This document shows, piece after piece, positions 30,548-39,765 of a DNA stretch of 64,000 bases; position 1 is the stretch's first letter, and each line of letters opens with the position of its first letter. This DNA comes from Pectobacterium brasiliense (GTDB lineage Bacteria > Pseudomonadota > Gammaproteobacteria > Enterobacterales > Enterobacteriaceae). The translations under genes and the position numbers were made by a program. The stretch covers positions 310,001-374,000 of the forward strand of contig NZ_JACGFN010000001.1 of the NCBI RefSeq assembly GCF_016950255.1, read 5' to 3'. Below the pieces are notes generated by a model. That model was not told the origin of the DNA. It made no database searches and saw only the letters and a program-made list of their open reading frames with translations.

Positions 30548-30594
30548 CAGGAACAACAAACGGCAGGGTTCAGATAATAGAATGAATCCTGCCG

Positions 30595-30650
30595 AGGCAT
30601 CTCATCCGTTCCAACGATATAAAAAAACGCCCTTAACTTGCGTCAAGGGC
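30595..30650. repeat. direct repeat containing a degraded terminator (copy 1)
   Basis: This 56-bp block, AGGCATCTCATCCGTTCCAA and onward to CAAGGGC, recurs at 30761-30817 with only a few differences. It contains the stem GCCCTT/AAGGGC of the tRNA-Ser terminator, but after it comes AGCTCGG instead of the complete GTTTTC arm, so this copy is a shortened terminator. Confidence 0.8.
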
Positions 30651-30760
30651 AGCTCGGTGTACGTATGTGGGGGATTGACTCGCGGCGTCCTGCCGCTCGC
30701 CCTGCGGGCCGCCGTTGGCGGTCCAAAACGCCAATCCTGTCGTTTTGTCGAACCCTGTCA
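30651..30760 (-). other. GC-rich tRNA-like relic between the two repeat copies
   Basis: This 110-bp GC-rich segment lies between the two terminator repeats. On the minus strand it starts with an AGGGTTCGA block resembling the T-arm of the neighbouring tRNA-Ser and, 26 nt on, has GGACCGCCA resembling its 3' end. The rest carries palindromes such as CCGCCAACGGCGG. A duplicated and scrambled tRNA 3' segment, or a tRNA-associated repeat, is a reasonable guess. It is not a functional tRNA. Confidence 0.35.
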
Positions 30761-30817
30761 AGGCTTCTCATCCGTTCCAACGATATAAAAGAAAACGCCC
30801 TTAACTTGCGTCAAGGG
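30761..30817. repeat. direct repeat (copy 2), overlapping the tRNA-Ser terminator
   Basis: Second copy of the block at 30595-30650, with TTC for ATC near the left end and AGAAAA in place of AAAAA ahead of the stem. This copy holds the intact terminator. Confidence 0.8.
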
Positions 30818-30828
30818 CGTTTTCTTTT
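30787..30828 (-). terminator. tRNA-Ser terminator
   Basis: A perfect 16-bp stem, AAAAGAAAACGCCCTT (30787-30802) and AAGGGCGTTTTCTTTT (30813-30828), surrounds a 10-nt loop. It begins 3 nt past the tRNA 3' end in the direction of transcription. Confidence 0.92.
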
Positions 30829-30831
30829 ATA

Positions 30832-30921
30832 TGGCGGTGAGGAAGGGATTCGAACCCTTGATACGTTTTCACGTATACACACTTTCCAGGCGTGCTCCTT
30901 CAGCCTCTCGGACACCTCACC
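30832..30921 (-). tRNA. tRNA-Ser (anticodon GGA)
   Basis: Read on the minus strand the 90-nt sequence begins GGTGAGGTGTCCGAG and ends CCTCACC-G-CCA. The acceptor stem GGTGAGG/CCTCACC is perfect. The anticodon loop CTGGAAA gives anticodon GGA for UCC/UCU codons. A long variable arm, TATACGTGAAAACGTAT, is typical of class II serine tRNAs, and the T-arm has GGTTCGAAT. CCA is encoded. It corresponds to E. coli serW/serX by sequence. A near-consensus promoter and a strong terminator flank it. Confidence 0.97.
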
Positions 30922-30957
30922 GTGGTCTCGCCGTATCGCATAGCAGCGGACGGCGCT

Positions 30958-30986
30958 AATGTAGGGAAATTGCCGAACAGCGTCAA
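30958..30986 (-). promoter_or_regulatory. sigma-70 promoter of tRNA-Ser
   Basis: On the minus strand TTGACG (30986-30981), a 17-bp spacer, then TACATT (30963-30958). A GC-rich AGCGCCG discriminator follows, the feature linked to stringent control of stable RNA promoters. It lies 37 bp upstream of the tRNA 5' end. Confidence 0.8.
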
Positions 30987-31200
30987 CAAACTTCTGCATT
31001 CAATGCGCGCAATTAGCTAAAGTTAACGCAATTTGTTGCTTTGCTCACCGCTTTTAATTCTCGCCCACGTGTATTCTCCAGCCATGCGCCAAAAACTGAT
31101 GTTTCAGTTGTGTTAATCATGCGTTGTGATTTCGTTCGCTGGCTGCGGAATAGCCCTGAAAATGGTATGCTGATTTGCAAACGTTGACTCAGGAGAACCT

Positions 31201-31938
31201 ATGTATCCCGTCGATTTACATATGCACACCGTTGCCAGCACACATGCTTACAGTACCCTGCATGATTACATCGTCGAAGCACAGCAGAAGAATATCCGCC
31301 TGTTTGCCATTACCGATCATGGCCCGGATATGGCGGATGCACCGCATTACTGGCACTTCATGAATATGCGCGTTTGGCCGCGTCTGGTGGATGGTGTCGG
31401 CATCCTGCGCGGTATCGAAGCAAATATTAAAAATATCGAGGGTGATATCGACTGCACCGGACCGATGTTGACTCAGGTGGATGTGATTATCGCAGGCTTT
31501 CATGAGCCGGTTTTTCCACCACAGGATAAAGATACACATACTACGGCGATGATCGCGACCATGGCACGTGGCGACGCGCATATCATTAGCCACCCCGGCA
31601 ACCCGAAATTTCCTGTCGATATCCGCGCGATTGCGGAAGCCGCGGCGAAATACAATGTGGCGCTGGAGCTAAATAATTCCTCTTTCATGCATTCACGCCA
31701 AGGCAGTGAGCCAAACTGTCGGGCGATTGCGGAAGCTGTTCGTGACGCGGGTGGATTACTTTCTTTAGGTTCCGATTCCCATATTGCGTTTTCTCTGGGA
31801 GACTTTACCCACTGCGAACGTATTTTGCAGGAAGTGAATTTCCCGCAGGATCGGATATTGAACGTAAGCCCTCGCCGCGTGTTGGATTTCCTCGAACAGC
31901 GTGGAATGCCTGCTATCGCTGAACTTGCTGATTTGTGA
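31201..31938 (+). CDS. ycdX: YcdX, PHP-family zinc phosphatase
   Basis: YcdX is a cytoplasmic PHP-domain phosphohydrolase with a trinuclear zinc site; in E. coli it is tied to swarming together with YcdY. The 245-residue protein equals the E. coli length. Metal-binding motifs are visible in order: DLHMHTVAS at 5-13, TDHGPDM near 38-44, a Glu in [22 protein letters not shown] and [19 protein letters not shown] precedes the ATG. It lies 60 bp upstream of ycdY on the same strand, probably an operon. The physiological substrate is not established. Confidence 0.94.
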   Translation: MYPVDLHMHTVASTHAYSTLHDYIVEAQQKNIRLFAITDHGPDMADAPHYWHFMNMRVWPRLVDGVGILRGIEANIKNIEGDIDCTGPMLTQVDVIIAGFHEPVFPPQDKDTHTTAMIATMARGDAHIISHPGNPKFPVDIRAIAEAAAKYNVALELNNSSFMHSRQGSEPNCRAIAEAVRDAGGLLSLGSDSHIAFSLGDFTHCERILQEVNFPQDRILNVSPRRVLDFLEQRGMPAIAELADL

Positions 31939-31998
31939 CGCTGTCACTTAAAAAGCGTTACTAAAGACAGTGTCACTTAACAATAAATAGGGTTATGA

Positions 31999-32577
31999 AT
32001 GAACGAATTTTCTATTGTGTGCCGCCTATTGGGCACGCTGTTTTATCGCCAGCCACAGGATCCTTTGCTGACACCATTATTCACGTTGATTAAAGACGGG
32101 AAACTGGCGCAGCACTGGCCACTGGAGCAGGATGCGTTGTTGGAGCGTTTGCAAAAGGGGATGGATTTGCCCGCAATGGCGGCGGATTATCAGGCGCTAT
32201 TCGATAGTAAAAATGGCTCAGTGTCACCGCTGCGTTCGTCCTATGAAAACGGTGCTGATGACGCGGAAATTCGTACCTTTTTACAACAGCGTGGCATGCC
32301 GTTAAATGACGGTGGTGTGGTTGGTCATTTTGGCAGCTTGTTGCTTGCCGCGTCATGGCTGGAAGATCAGGCACAAGAAGACGAAACCGCGGCACAGATT
32401 ACCCTGTTCGATGAGTATCTTTTACCGTGGAGCGATCGTTTTCTCGGGAAAGTAGAAAGCCACGCCACCACCGCATTTTATCGTACGCTGGCGATAGTGT
32501 GCCGCGAAGCGCTGGAAGCGATGCGAGATGAACTGAGTGAAAGCGACGAAGAAGATGAATCAGAAGCGGAAGAATAA
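31999..32577 (+). CDS. ycdY: YcdY, TorD/DmsD-family redox-enzyme chaperone
   Basis: This is an all-helical cytoplasmic chaperone of the TorD/NarJ superfamily; E. coli YcdY activates YcdX by aiding zinc loading. The 192-residue protein (E. coli 184) starts MNEFSIVCRLLGTLFYRQP and has the family region YQALFDSKNGSVSPLRSSYE and DHLGLL-like FGSLLLAASWL. The C-terminus is strongly acidic (ESDEEDESEAEE) and longer than usual, which accounts for the extra length. It follows ycdX in the same direction, fitting the chaperone-client pairing. Confidence 0.92.
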   Translation: MNEFSIVCRLLGTLFYRQPQDPLLTPLFTLIKDGKLAQHWPLEQDALLERLQKGMDLPAMAADYQALFDSKNGSVSPLRSSYENGADDAEIRTFLQQRGMPLNDGGVVGHFGSLLLAASWLEDQAQEDETAAQITLFDEYLLPWSDRFLGKVESHATTAFYRTLAIVCREALEAMRDELSESDEEDESEAEE

Positions 32578-32655
32578 TACCGTGGTATGAAACCTCGCAG
32601 TGTGAAACCTAATGCGCCGATAGCAAACATGACCTGTGCTATCGGCGAGTCAGTA

Positions 32656-33222
32656 TTAGTCAGTAAACAGGATAACGATCTGGCCAGGTTTGATTTCGAT
32701 GCCTTTTGCCATCTTCTTCGCCATCGACTCCGTCGTGCTCTTATCCGCATTCAATACGTAAGCGGGTTTTTGGTCAAAATAGCTTTTTAGTGATTGATTA
32801 AGATACGGGCTCAGCGTTTTCATTACCGCCTGCATTTTTTCCGGCTGTACGGTGTAGTCAACCAGTTCCATATCTTTCAGGTAAATCGCGCCCTGCGTTT
32901 TATCAAATACTGGCTGTGCTTTCAGCGTAAGCTTCATGTCGGCAGCCTGATTGCCTAACAGAGATGAAATATCGACCTTCGCGTTGCCCGTCAGCGTCAC
33001 TTTCCCCGGTTCTGCCCGACCAATCTGGCTGGACAGTTCGGTTAACACAATATGGGCATCCACCACGCCGGGCACGCCCAGCTGTTTCTGATAATCATTG
33101 TGTTTTTGCAGGTACTCATTCACTTCTTGCTCACTGAGCGTGTATTGCGTGAGTTTATTACAGCCACTGAGTGTAAAAGCAAGCAGCACTGCGGCCGCTG
33201 CCATCCATCCTGATTTTTTCAT
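32656..33222 (-). CDS. yceB: YceB, DUF1439 lipoprotein
   Basis: This is a probable outer-membrane lipoprotein of unknown role. The 188 residues start MKKSGWMAAAAVLLAFTLSGC, a lipoprotein signal with lipobox LSGC and acylated Cys21. The DUF1439 body resembles E. coli YceB throughout, for example PGVVDAHIVLTELSSQIGR and VQPEKMQAVMKTLSPYLNQ. The domain folds like a lipid-binding tubular lipoprotein in the family, so a hydrophobic ligand is possible. It lies upstream of grxB in E. coli as well; here a 200-bp gap separates the two on the same strand. Convergent with ycdY. Confidence 0.9.
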   Translation of the reverse strand: MKKSGWMAAAAVLLAFTLSGCNKLTQYTLSEQEVNEYLQKHNDYQKQLGVPGVVDAHIVLTELSSQIGRAEPGKVTLTGNAKVDISSLLGNQAADMKLTLKAQPVFDKTQGAIYLKDMELVDYTVQPEKMQAVMKTLSPYLNQSLKSYFDQKPAYVLNADKSTTESMAKKMAKGIEIKPGQIVILFTD

Positions 33223-33421
33223 TATTCTGACCTCTTGATGCTATTTACGCGCACAATTCATTCCTACGGTAGTCTATTCACATGAACGAGTCCTTTATGT
33301 GAATAATCAGCACGATTCTGCACGGGCAGCGTGCGCCTGATGCGCAGGGTAAACAATAGGATAGCACTGAAATGGCGGATAATGCCGCCTCAGAACGAAG
33401 CGGCGGAGTAAAACTCAACGA

Positions 33422-34069
33422 TTAGATTGCCAGGCTGCTGAGTAGCGTGACCTGAGTCTGTTTCGCCATGTTATCCCGATAATCCGCAACACGGGAAGGA
33501 GGCGTAACACCCGCAACGATGGACAACGAGCGAAGCAGCGGGAAGAGGTTGATGTCGTCCGTTGATAACGTGCCGTTACAGGCATTCGGTTGAACAATCA
33601 GCGGATCCAGATCCTGTAAATCATTGTTCAATTTCTTAATCAGCCCCTGCGAGTGGTTCAGGTGGTCAGCAAAATTGCCTAGCTGGGCTTCCTTCTTATT
33701 GACGAAATATTGTCGGGCGGAAGCGGAGGCAAATTCTTCAAAAGCCGCCTGAGCAAAGCGGGGGATAATGAGACGCGGCGTATACTCGGTGACTTTACGC
33801 AGCCAGGCGGCGATGGCCGGATTGGTTGGGCCAGTCAGCAGCGGTTTGCGGTCGTAATTATCGATGTAATGAACGATGTCCATGCTTTCTGGCATGTAGC
33901 TGCCATCGTCTTTTTGCAGAATGGGCACCATTTTCTGGCCGATCAGTCTCTCTGGCGTTGCGGCGTCATCGTTCGCCAGTATTTGCAGTTCGACAGGGAG
34001 GTTTTTCAGGCCGAAGATCATGCGCGCTTTAACGCAGTAGGGACAGTGATCGTAAATGTAGAGCTTCAT
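33422..34069 (-). CDS. grxB: glutaredoxin 2
   Basis: GrxB is a GST-like glutaredoxin that reduces protein and mixed disulfides with glutathione. It has 215 residues as in E. coli. The dithiol active site CPYC is at residues 9-12 (MKLYIYDHCPYCVKA). The N-terminal thioredoxin-like domain ends around residue 75 with DGSYMPESMDIVHYID, and a helical C-terminal domain follows. The start ATG has GGAGACG upstream on the minus strand. It stands between yceB and mdtH, all on the minus strand, but with 180-200 bp gaps that suggest separate promoters. Confidence 0.95.
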   Translation of the reverse strand: MKLYIYDHCPYCVKARMIFGLKNLPVELQILANDDAATPERLIGQKMVPILQKDDGSYMPESMDIVHYIDNYDRKPLLTGPTNPAIAAWLRKVTEYTPRLIIPRFAQAAFEEFASASARQYFVNKKEAQLGNFADHLNHSQGLIKKLNNDLQDLDPLIVQPNACNGTLSTDDINLFPLLRSLSIVAGVTPPSRVADYRDNMAKQTQVTLLSSLAI

Positions 34070-34251
34070 ACATCGTCTCCTAAATCACAGGTTGTAGACA
34101 AAGGCCGCAGGGCGACCAAGCGTGTAACCCATCATCAAACAAGATAAGTCGAGTATGCGAGAAGGCTCGCGACGATAACAATTGTTTGAATGTATTAGGA
34201 AAGTATAGGAGGGCTTTACCGACGAGATCAAACTCGTCGGTAAAATTCAGA

Positions 34252-35457
34252 CTAATGACCACCCAGCATCGCGGGCTCAATGCGGCGTTGGTTGAACTGC
34301 CAATACAGCGCGGCTAACGTCAGGAACCCGATGGTGCCTAGCATGAACCACGGTAGTTCCGGTTGATTCAGTGCATGTCCGGTATCGAATAACCAGCCGC
34401 CGCCGCTGTAACCAATCGCGCCACCGAGTGCCAATCCAAGCCGGCTGAACCCCATATAGCTGCCTCTGGCTCTGGAGTCCGCCAGCGAAGCGCTCAAGGT
34501 TTCACGCGCAGGTTCGGCAATAATGGAGCCAATATAAAACAGGCTGATCAGCAGCAGTAGGGTTTGCAATTCCGTCGTCATCCCGATCGGGAACATACTG
34601 ACGGACATGATGAAAAGCCCAGCCATCAGGCGCTGTTCCAGCCGGAAATGCTTCTCGCTCCAGCGGGCGATAGGGTAAAGCAGTGTCAGCGATAGCACCG
34701 CTTCAATGGCGTACATCCATTTCACCGCAGACGGCGTTCCCGCGAGCTCGTTGACCATAATGGGCAGCATCAGCAAAACCTGAACGGCCAACATGTAGTA
34801 GCCCGTCAGCGTTAAGACATACATCAAGAAACGGCGGTCACGGATGACACGCGTCAGCCCTTCCCGTATTGGCGTCTTGACCGTTGAGATGCGGTAGGCC
34901 GGTAGCAGCCAGGCATTGAGCGCAGCGGCAAGTACAAAAATGACCGCACCCGCCCAGCAGACGATCTCGAAATCATACTGGAGCAGCCAACTGCCGATGA
35001 GGGCACCGATAACAGCACCGGCGCTATCCTGCATCATTAACAGGGAGTAGAACCGACCGCGTTCCTGCGGACGAACCAGCTTGATGACCAGCGCGGTACG
35101 TGGCGGATCGAATAGCGTGCCGCCAAGGCCGGATAGTGCACAAGACAGCCAGAGCAGCCAGGGTTCATCGGCAATTGCCATGAAGACAAAACCGGAGGCA
35201 CGTAGCAGCATCCCGGTAATAATCATTGGTTTGGCACCAAAACGATCAGCAATAGCTCCGCCGAAAATACCGAGCCCTTGCTGAATAAACTGGCGCAATC
35301 CCAATGCGATACCGACTAATAATGCGGCCCAGCCGAGATCGTCGACAAAGCGAATGGAAATAAGGGGAAAGACAACGAAGAATCCCAAAACCACCAGCAT
35401 ATTATCGAGTAATAAAAAATATTTACCCAAGCTCCGAGCTTGCGACATCAGAGGCAT
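34252..35457 (-). CDS. mdtH: MdtH, MFS multidrug exporter
   Basis: MdtH is a 12-helix major facilitator superfamily drug/H+ antiporter of the inner membrane; the E. coli protein gives fluoroquinolone resistance when overproduced. It has 401 residues (E. coli 402). It begins [19 protein letters not shown]. The MFS motif between helices 2 and 3 is [12 protein letters not shown]. Conserved segments include [15 protein letters not shown] and [33 protein letters not shown] precedes the ATG at 35457. It is divergent from rimJ. Natural substrates are not known. Confidence 0.94.
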   Translation of the reverse strand: MPLMSQARSLGKYFLLLDNMLVVLGFFVVFPLISIRFVDDLGWAALLVGIALGLRQFIQQGLGIFGGAIADRFGAKPMIITGMLLRASGFVFMAIADEPWLLWLSCALSGLGGTLFDPPRTALVIKLVRPQERGRFYSLLMMQDSAGAVIGALIGSWLLQYDFEIVCWAGAVIFVLAAALNAWLLPAYRISTVKTPIREGLTRVIRDRRFLMYVLTLTGYYMLAVQVLLMLPIMVNELAGTPSAVKWMYAIEAVLSLTLLYPIARWSEKHFRLEQRLMAGLFIMSVSMFPIGMTTELQTLLLLISLFYIGSIIAEPARETLSASLADSRARGSYMGFSRLGLALGGAIGYSGGGWLFDTGHALNQPELPWFMLGTIGFLTLAALYWQFNQRRIEPAMLGGH

Positions 35458-35772
35458 GTTTCACCACAACGAAGAAAGGAGGAAAATAACAGACGTGACT
35501 ATTTTGTACTCTAATTCGACTTTGGTATAGCCTATTGTTGGATAATATTTTTTTATCGATTTAACGTTATCCTGGTAGCATTTCGGCGAGAAAAAATGCC
35601 TTTCCTGACTCAACTGCGCAATAACTCGGCGATGGGGATTTTACGTCTATGAATTTATGTGGTTATAGTAAGGATTATCGGAAATGCCGATATTTTCTGC
35701 TTATGCGGAATAGTCACTTTTTCAGCGGCGATGAATTTTACTTATCGATAACATGGAGAGGCAGGGGGAAAA
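35458..35772. other. divergent promoter region mdtH/rimJ
   Basis: This 315-bp AT-rich region should hold both promoters. A small inverted repeat GCATTT/AAATGC-like (35577-35598) is visible. No operator, RNA gene or credible reading frame was found. Confidence 0.4.
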
Positions 35773-36357
35773 ATGTTTGGCTACCGTTCAACGCCGGCAA
35801 GAGTGCAATTGACAACTGACAGGCTGGTGGTGCGTCTGGCCCATGAACGCGATGCATGGCGTCTGGCCGAATACTATTCTGAAAACCGTGAATTTCTTAA
35901 GCCGTGGGAACCCGTGAGAGATGCGAGCCATTGCTACCCATCAGGCTGGCAGGCGCGGTTGAGCGTGATTAACGATATGCATAAGCAGGGCAGCGCCTAT
36001 TACTTCCTCCTGTTGGACCCGAATGAAAACGAAGTGTGCGGTGTGGCGAATTTCAGCAACGTGCTGCGGGGATCCTTTCACGCCTGCTATCTGGGCTATT
36101 CACTTGGCCAAAAATGGCAGGGGCAGGGGCTGATGTATGAAGCGCTGCAACCGGCAATACGTTATATGCAACGTCAGCAGCATATGCATCGCATCATGGC
36201 TAACTATATGCCGCATAACCAGCGCAGTGGGGGGTTACTGACGCGTTTGGGATTTGAACGTGAAGGCTATGCGAAGAATTATCTGCTCATTGATGGCAAA
36301 TGGCAGGACCATGTATTAACCGCGCTGACCAACGCCGAGTGGAAGTCTCCGCGTTAA
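35773..36357 (+). CDS. rimJ: RimJ, ribosomal protein S5 N-alpha-acetyltransferase
   Basis: RimJ is a GNAT-fold enzyme that acetylates the N-terminus of ribosomal protein S5. It has 194 residues, the E. coli length. GNAT landmarks are [19 protein letters not shown], which carries the acetyl-CoA pyrophosphate loop, and [35 protein letters not shown] precedes the ATG. Only 6 nt separate it from yceH, so rimJ-yceH-mviM is likely one operon, as in E. coli. Confidence 0.95.
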   Translation: MFGYRSTPARVQLTTDRLVVRLAHERDAWRLAEYYSENREFLKPWEPVRDASHCYPSGWQARLSVINDMHKQGSAYYFLLLDPNENEVCGVANFSNVLRGSFHACYLGYSLGQKWQGQGLMYEALQPAIRYMQRQQHMHRIMANYMPHNQRSGGLLTRLGFEREGYAKNYLLIDGKWQDHVLTALTNAEWKSPR

Positions 36358-36363
36358 GGAAAA

Positions 36364-36999
36364 ATGATGAAATACCAATTGGATGCTCGTGAAGCCCGTG
36401 TGATTGGTTGCATGCTGGAAAAGCAGATCACGACGCCGGATCAATACCCGATGTCGTTAAACGGTATCACCACGGCCTGTAATCAGAAAACCAACCGTGA
36501 ACCTGTGATGGAACTGAGCGATAACGAGGTCCAACAAACGCTGGATTTACTGGTGAAGAAGCACTTCCTGCGCACGCTCAGCGGGTTTGGTAATCGGGTC
36601 GTGAAGTATGAACATCGTTTTTGTAATTCTGAGTTTGGTGACCTGAAGCTCTCGCCTGCGGAAGTGGCGCTGGTGACGACGCTGCTTCTGCGCGGTCCAC
36701 AGACGCCGGGCGAACTGCGTACGCGTGCGGCCCGATTGTATGAATTTTCTGATGTCGGTGAAGCAGAGTCTACCCTTGAACAGCTACAACAGCGTGAGGA
36801 TGGGCCGTTTGTCGTCCGGCTGGCGCGGGAAGCAGGGAAACGGGAAAGTCGCTATCAGCACCTTTTCAGCGGCGAGGCCAGTCATGTTGCTGTCGAAGCG
36901 GACAGTGCAAGTGACAACTCATCGCTGGCCGAACGTGTTGAGGTGTTAGAAAAAGAGGTCGCTGAACTCAAACGTCAGCTTGCCGCGTTGTTAGCGTAA
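36364..36999 (+). CDS. yceH: YceH, DUF480 winged-helix protein
   Basis: This is a conserved protein of unknown function. The 211 residues begin [20 protein letters not shown]. Two winged-helix-like halves are apparent: residues 5-90 with [19 protein letters not shown], and 95-175 with [30 protein letters not shown]-terminal coiled coil ([19 protein letters not shown]) ends the protein. The fold suggests nucleic-acid binding or a regulatory role, but this is inference. It is packed between rimJ (6 nt) and mviM (28 nt). Confidence 0.92.
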   Translation: MMKYQLDAREARVIGCMLEKQITTPDQYPMSLNGITTACNQKTNREPVMELSDNEVQQTLDLLVKKHFLRTLSGFGNRVVKYEHRFCNSEFGDLKLSPAEVALVTTLLLRGPQTPGELRTRAARLYEFSDVGEAESTLEQLQQREDGPFVVRLAREAGKRESRYQHLFSGEASHVAVEADSASDNSSLAERVEVLEKEVAELKRQLAALLA

Positions 37000-37027
37000 T
37001 GAATCTGTCTCAGGGAGAAAATCAGTG

Positions 37028-37993
37028 ATGAAGCCTCAGTTTGCGTCTGCGGAAAGGGTTCCAGAGAATAGCGGCTTGACACAGCGTCCGCGTATTGGTG
37101 TTGTTGGGCTGGGATCTATCGCGCAGAAAGCCTATTTGCCGATCCTCAGTCAGGCTGAACGCTGGGAGCTGGTTGGCGCGTTTTCTCCTGACCAACAAAA
37201 GACGCAGCGAATTTGTCAGGACTATCGGATGACGAGTTTCTCTGCACTGGATGAACTGGCAGCACAGTGCGATGCGGTTTTCGTTCACAGCAGCACCGCC
37301 AGCCATTTTTCCGTTGTGAGCCAGCTGCTTAACGCGGGTGTCGATGTCTATGTGGATAAACCGCTGGCAGAGACGTTGGAGCAGGCGGAAGCGCTGGTCG
37401 AATTGGCAGAGCAACGACAAAAAATTCTGATGGTCGGTTTTAATCGTCGTTTCGCACCGTGTTATCAGCAGCTAAAACAGCGGCTGGATCAACCGTCATC
37501 GCTGCGCATGGACAAACATCGGATTAATGGCGTTGGGCCGCAGGATGTCCGTTTTACCCTGCTGGACGACTATCTGCATGTGGTGGACACTGCGCTCTGG
37601 CTAGCGGGCGGCGACGCTCAACTGATTGATGGCGTGTTGCATGCGAATGCGGACGGTCAACTGCTGTATGCTGAGCACCATTTCCTGAGCGGCGGTTGCC
37701 AGGTGACGACCAGCATGCATCGTCAGGCGGGAAGCCAGCGCGAATGGGTTCAGGCTGTTACCGAGGGTGGGCTCTATCAGGTAGATGAGATGCGTGAATG
37801 GCGTGAAGATCGAGAAGGAATCACGATCCGCCCAGCGGTACCCTCCTGGCAGACCACGCTGGAACAACGCGGATTTGTCGGTGCGGTGCAGCATTTCATC
37901 GCGGCCGTTGAACAACGGAAACCAGCGGAAACATCAGGTAACCAGGCGTTGCTGTCCCAGCGTATGATTGAAAAATTGCTGGGAAAAAGCTGA
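37028..37993 (+). CDS. mviM: MviM, Gfo/Idh/MocA-family oxidoreductase
   Basis: This is an NAD(P)-dependent oxidoreductase homologue of unknown substrate. ATG 37028 gives 321 residues; the GTG directly before it is less likely. The Rossmann motif GVVGLGSIAQKAYLPIL is near residue 22. Family landmarks are VFVHSSTASHF, DVYVDKPLAETLEQAE (the EKP-like DKP motif) and LMVGFNRRFAP. A short extra N-terminus precedes the Rossmann fold compared with E. coli MviM. The ribosome binding site CAGGGAGAA is good. It precedes murJ, as in E. coli, with a 127-bp gap that may contain a murJ promoter. Confidence 0.92.
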   Translation: MKPQFASAERVPENSGLTQRPRIGVVGLGSIAQKAYLPILSQAERWELVGAFSPDQQKTQRICQDYRMTSFSALDELAAQCDAVFVHSSTASHFSVVSQLLNAGVDVYVDKPLAETLEQAEALVELAEQRQKILMVGFNRRFAPCYQQLKQRLDQPSSLRMDKHRINGVGPQDVRFTLLDDYLHVVDTALWLAGGDAQLIDGVLHANADGQLLYAEHHFLSGGCQVTTSMHRQAGSQREWVQAVTEGGLYQVDEMREWREDREGITIRPAVPSWQTTLEQRGFVGAVQHFIAAVEQRKPAETSGNQALLSQRMIEKLLGKS

Positions 37994-38120
37994 AAAGTTC
38001 AGCGGTTATGACAATGCGCGGTAGCTATTACACGTGCAATGCGTAGACTAGTCGCACCTCGCAATCAGGATAACCTCAACGGGTTAATAATCGGTCCTGA
38101 ACCGTTCAGAACATAATCGG

Positions 38121-39656
38121 ATGAATCTACTTAAATCACTGGCTGCCGTCAGTTCCATGACCATGTTATCGCGCGTTTTAGGCTTTGTGCGCGATGCCAT
38201 CGTCGCCCGTATTTTTGGTGCCGGTATGGCGACGGACGCCTTCTTTGTGGCGTTCAAACTGCCCAACCTGCTCCGACGAATTTTCGCGGAAGGCGCATTT
38301 TCACAGGCTTTTGTGCCGATTCTGGCCGAATATAAAAGCCAGCAGGGCGACGAGGCTACGCGGACGTTCCTCGCTTATGTCTCTGGTATGCTGACGTTGA
38401 TTCTGGCGTTAGTCACCGTGGCGGGGATGGTCGCCGCACCGTGGGTCATTATGGTGACCGCGCCCGGTTTTGCCGCGACGCCAGAGCGCTTTGAGCTCAC
38501 TTCGGATCTATTAAGAGTCACGTTTCCCTATATCCTGCTGATCTCGCTGACCTCTATGGTCGGTTCGGTGCTCAATACCTGGAACCGTTTCTCGGTGCCC
38601 GCGTTTGCTCCGACATTGCTTAACGTCAGCATGATCGGCTTCTCGCTGTTTGCCGCCCCGTATTTCAATCCACCGGTGATGGCGCTGGCCTGGGCGGTTT
38701 TGGTTGGCGGTTTACTGCAACTCGGCTATCAGTTACCGCATCTGAAAAAGATTGGTATGCTGGTTTTGCCGCGCTTGAAGTGGCGTGACCCGAGCGTCTG
38801 GCGTGTCATGAAACTTATGGGGCCTGCGGTTCTGGGGGTGTCGGTAAGCCAGATTTCGCTCATCATCAACACCATTTTCGCCTCTTTCCTCAGCGAAGGG
38901 GCAGTGTCATGGATGTATTACGCTGACCGTCTGATGGAGTTTCCTTCCGGCGTTCTCGGCGTGGCATTAGGGACGATCTTACTGCCGTCGCTGGCGAAGA
39001 GTTTTGCCAGTGGTAATCATGACGAATACTCCCGTCTGATGGATTGGGGACTCCGCCTGTGTTTCCTGTTGGCGCTGCCGAGCGCGGTGGCATTAGGCAT
39101 TTTGGCTAAGCCTTTAACCGTGTCTCTGTTCCAGTACGGCAAATTTAGTGCCTTTGACGCGCTGATGACCCAGCGGGCGCTGATTGCCTACTCGGTTGGG
39201 CTGATGGGATTGATTCTCGTCAAAGTACTCGTGCCCGGTTTTTATTCTCGGCAGGATATCAAGACGCCAGTCAAAATAGCGATAGCCACGTTGATCCTGA
39301 CGCAAGTTATGAACCTGATCTTTATCGGCCCGCTGCAACATGCGGGGCTGGCGTTGTCTATCGGTCTGGCTTCCTGCCTGAATGCTGGCTTGCTGTATTG
39401 GCAACTGCGTAAGCAGGACATTTTCCAGCCGCTGCCGGGTTGGCGGGGGTTTCTGGTTCGCCTGTTGACGGCAGTTATTGTGATGTCGCTGGTTTTACTG
39501 GGTATGCTGTGGTGGATGCCCGCGTGGGATGACGGCAATATGACAATGCGAATCCTGCGCTTGTTGCTGGTTGTGGTCGTGGGAGCGGGTTCCTATTTTG
39601 CCACGCTGGCGCTATTGGGATTCCGTCCTCGGGACTTCGCCCGCCGTAGCGTTTAA
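38121..39656 (+). CDS. murJ: MurJ, lipid II flippase
   Basis: MurJ is the essential MOP-superfamily flippase that moves lipid II across the inner membrane for peptidoglycan synthesis. Its 511 residues equal the E. coli length and contain about 14 predicted membrane helices. Family segments include [45 protein letters not shown], and the AFVPILAEY stretch. Charged residues typical of the central cavity are kept. ATG 38121 gives [14 protein letters not shown] bidirectional terminator follows 41 bp after the stop. In E. coli flgN comes next; here the convergent argS does. Confidence 0.97.
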   Translation: MNLLKSLAAVSSMTMLSRVLGFVRDAIVARIFGAGMATDAFFVAFKLPNLLRRIFAEGAFSQAFVPILAEYKSQQGDEATRTFLAYVSGMLTLILALVTVAGMVAAPWVIMVTAPGFAATPERFELTSDLLRVTFPYILLISLTSMVGSVLNTWNRFSVPAFAPTLLNVSMIGFSLFAAPYFNPPVMALAWAVLVGGLLQLGYQLPHLKKIGMLVLPRLKWRDPSVWRVMKLMGPAVLGVSVSQISLIINTIFASFLSEGAVSWMYYADRLMEFPSGVLGVALGTILLPSLAKSFASGNHDEYSRLMDWGLRLCFLLALPSAVALGILAKPLTVSLFQYGKFSAFDALMTQRALIAYSVGLMGLILVKVLVPGFYSRQDIKTPVKIAIATLILTQVMNLIFIGPLQHAGLALSIGLASCLNAGLLYWQLRKQDIFQPLPGWRGFLVRLLTAVIVMSLVLLGMLWWMPAWDDGNMTMRILRLLLVVVVGAGSYFATLALLGFRPRDFARRSV

Positions 39657-39697
39657 CGACACCAAATCGTTATTCGGCTGTCTTTGCCTGTAACGCA

Positions 39698-39735
39698 AAA
39701 CGCCATTGGTGGCAGCACCAATGGCGTTTGTGTTT
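39698..39735. terminator. bidirectional terminator between murJ and argS
   Basis: A perfect 14-bp stem, AAACGCCATTGGTG (39698-39711) and CACCAATGGCGTTT (39716-39729), with a 4-nt loop. T-rich sequence lies on the plus side and A-rich sequence on the other. Confidence 0.9.
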
Positions 39736-39765
39736 CTAATGAATACGTTTTCAGTCGATGAAGAA

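Noticed and set aside
30651..30760. Second tRNA gene beside tRNA-Ser
   Set aside because: Only short T-arm-like and 3'-end-like pieces are present; no acceptor stem, D-arm or anticodon arm can be folded.
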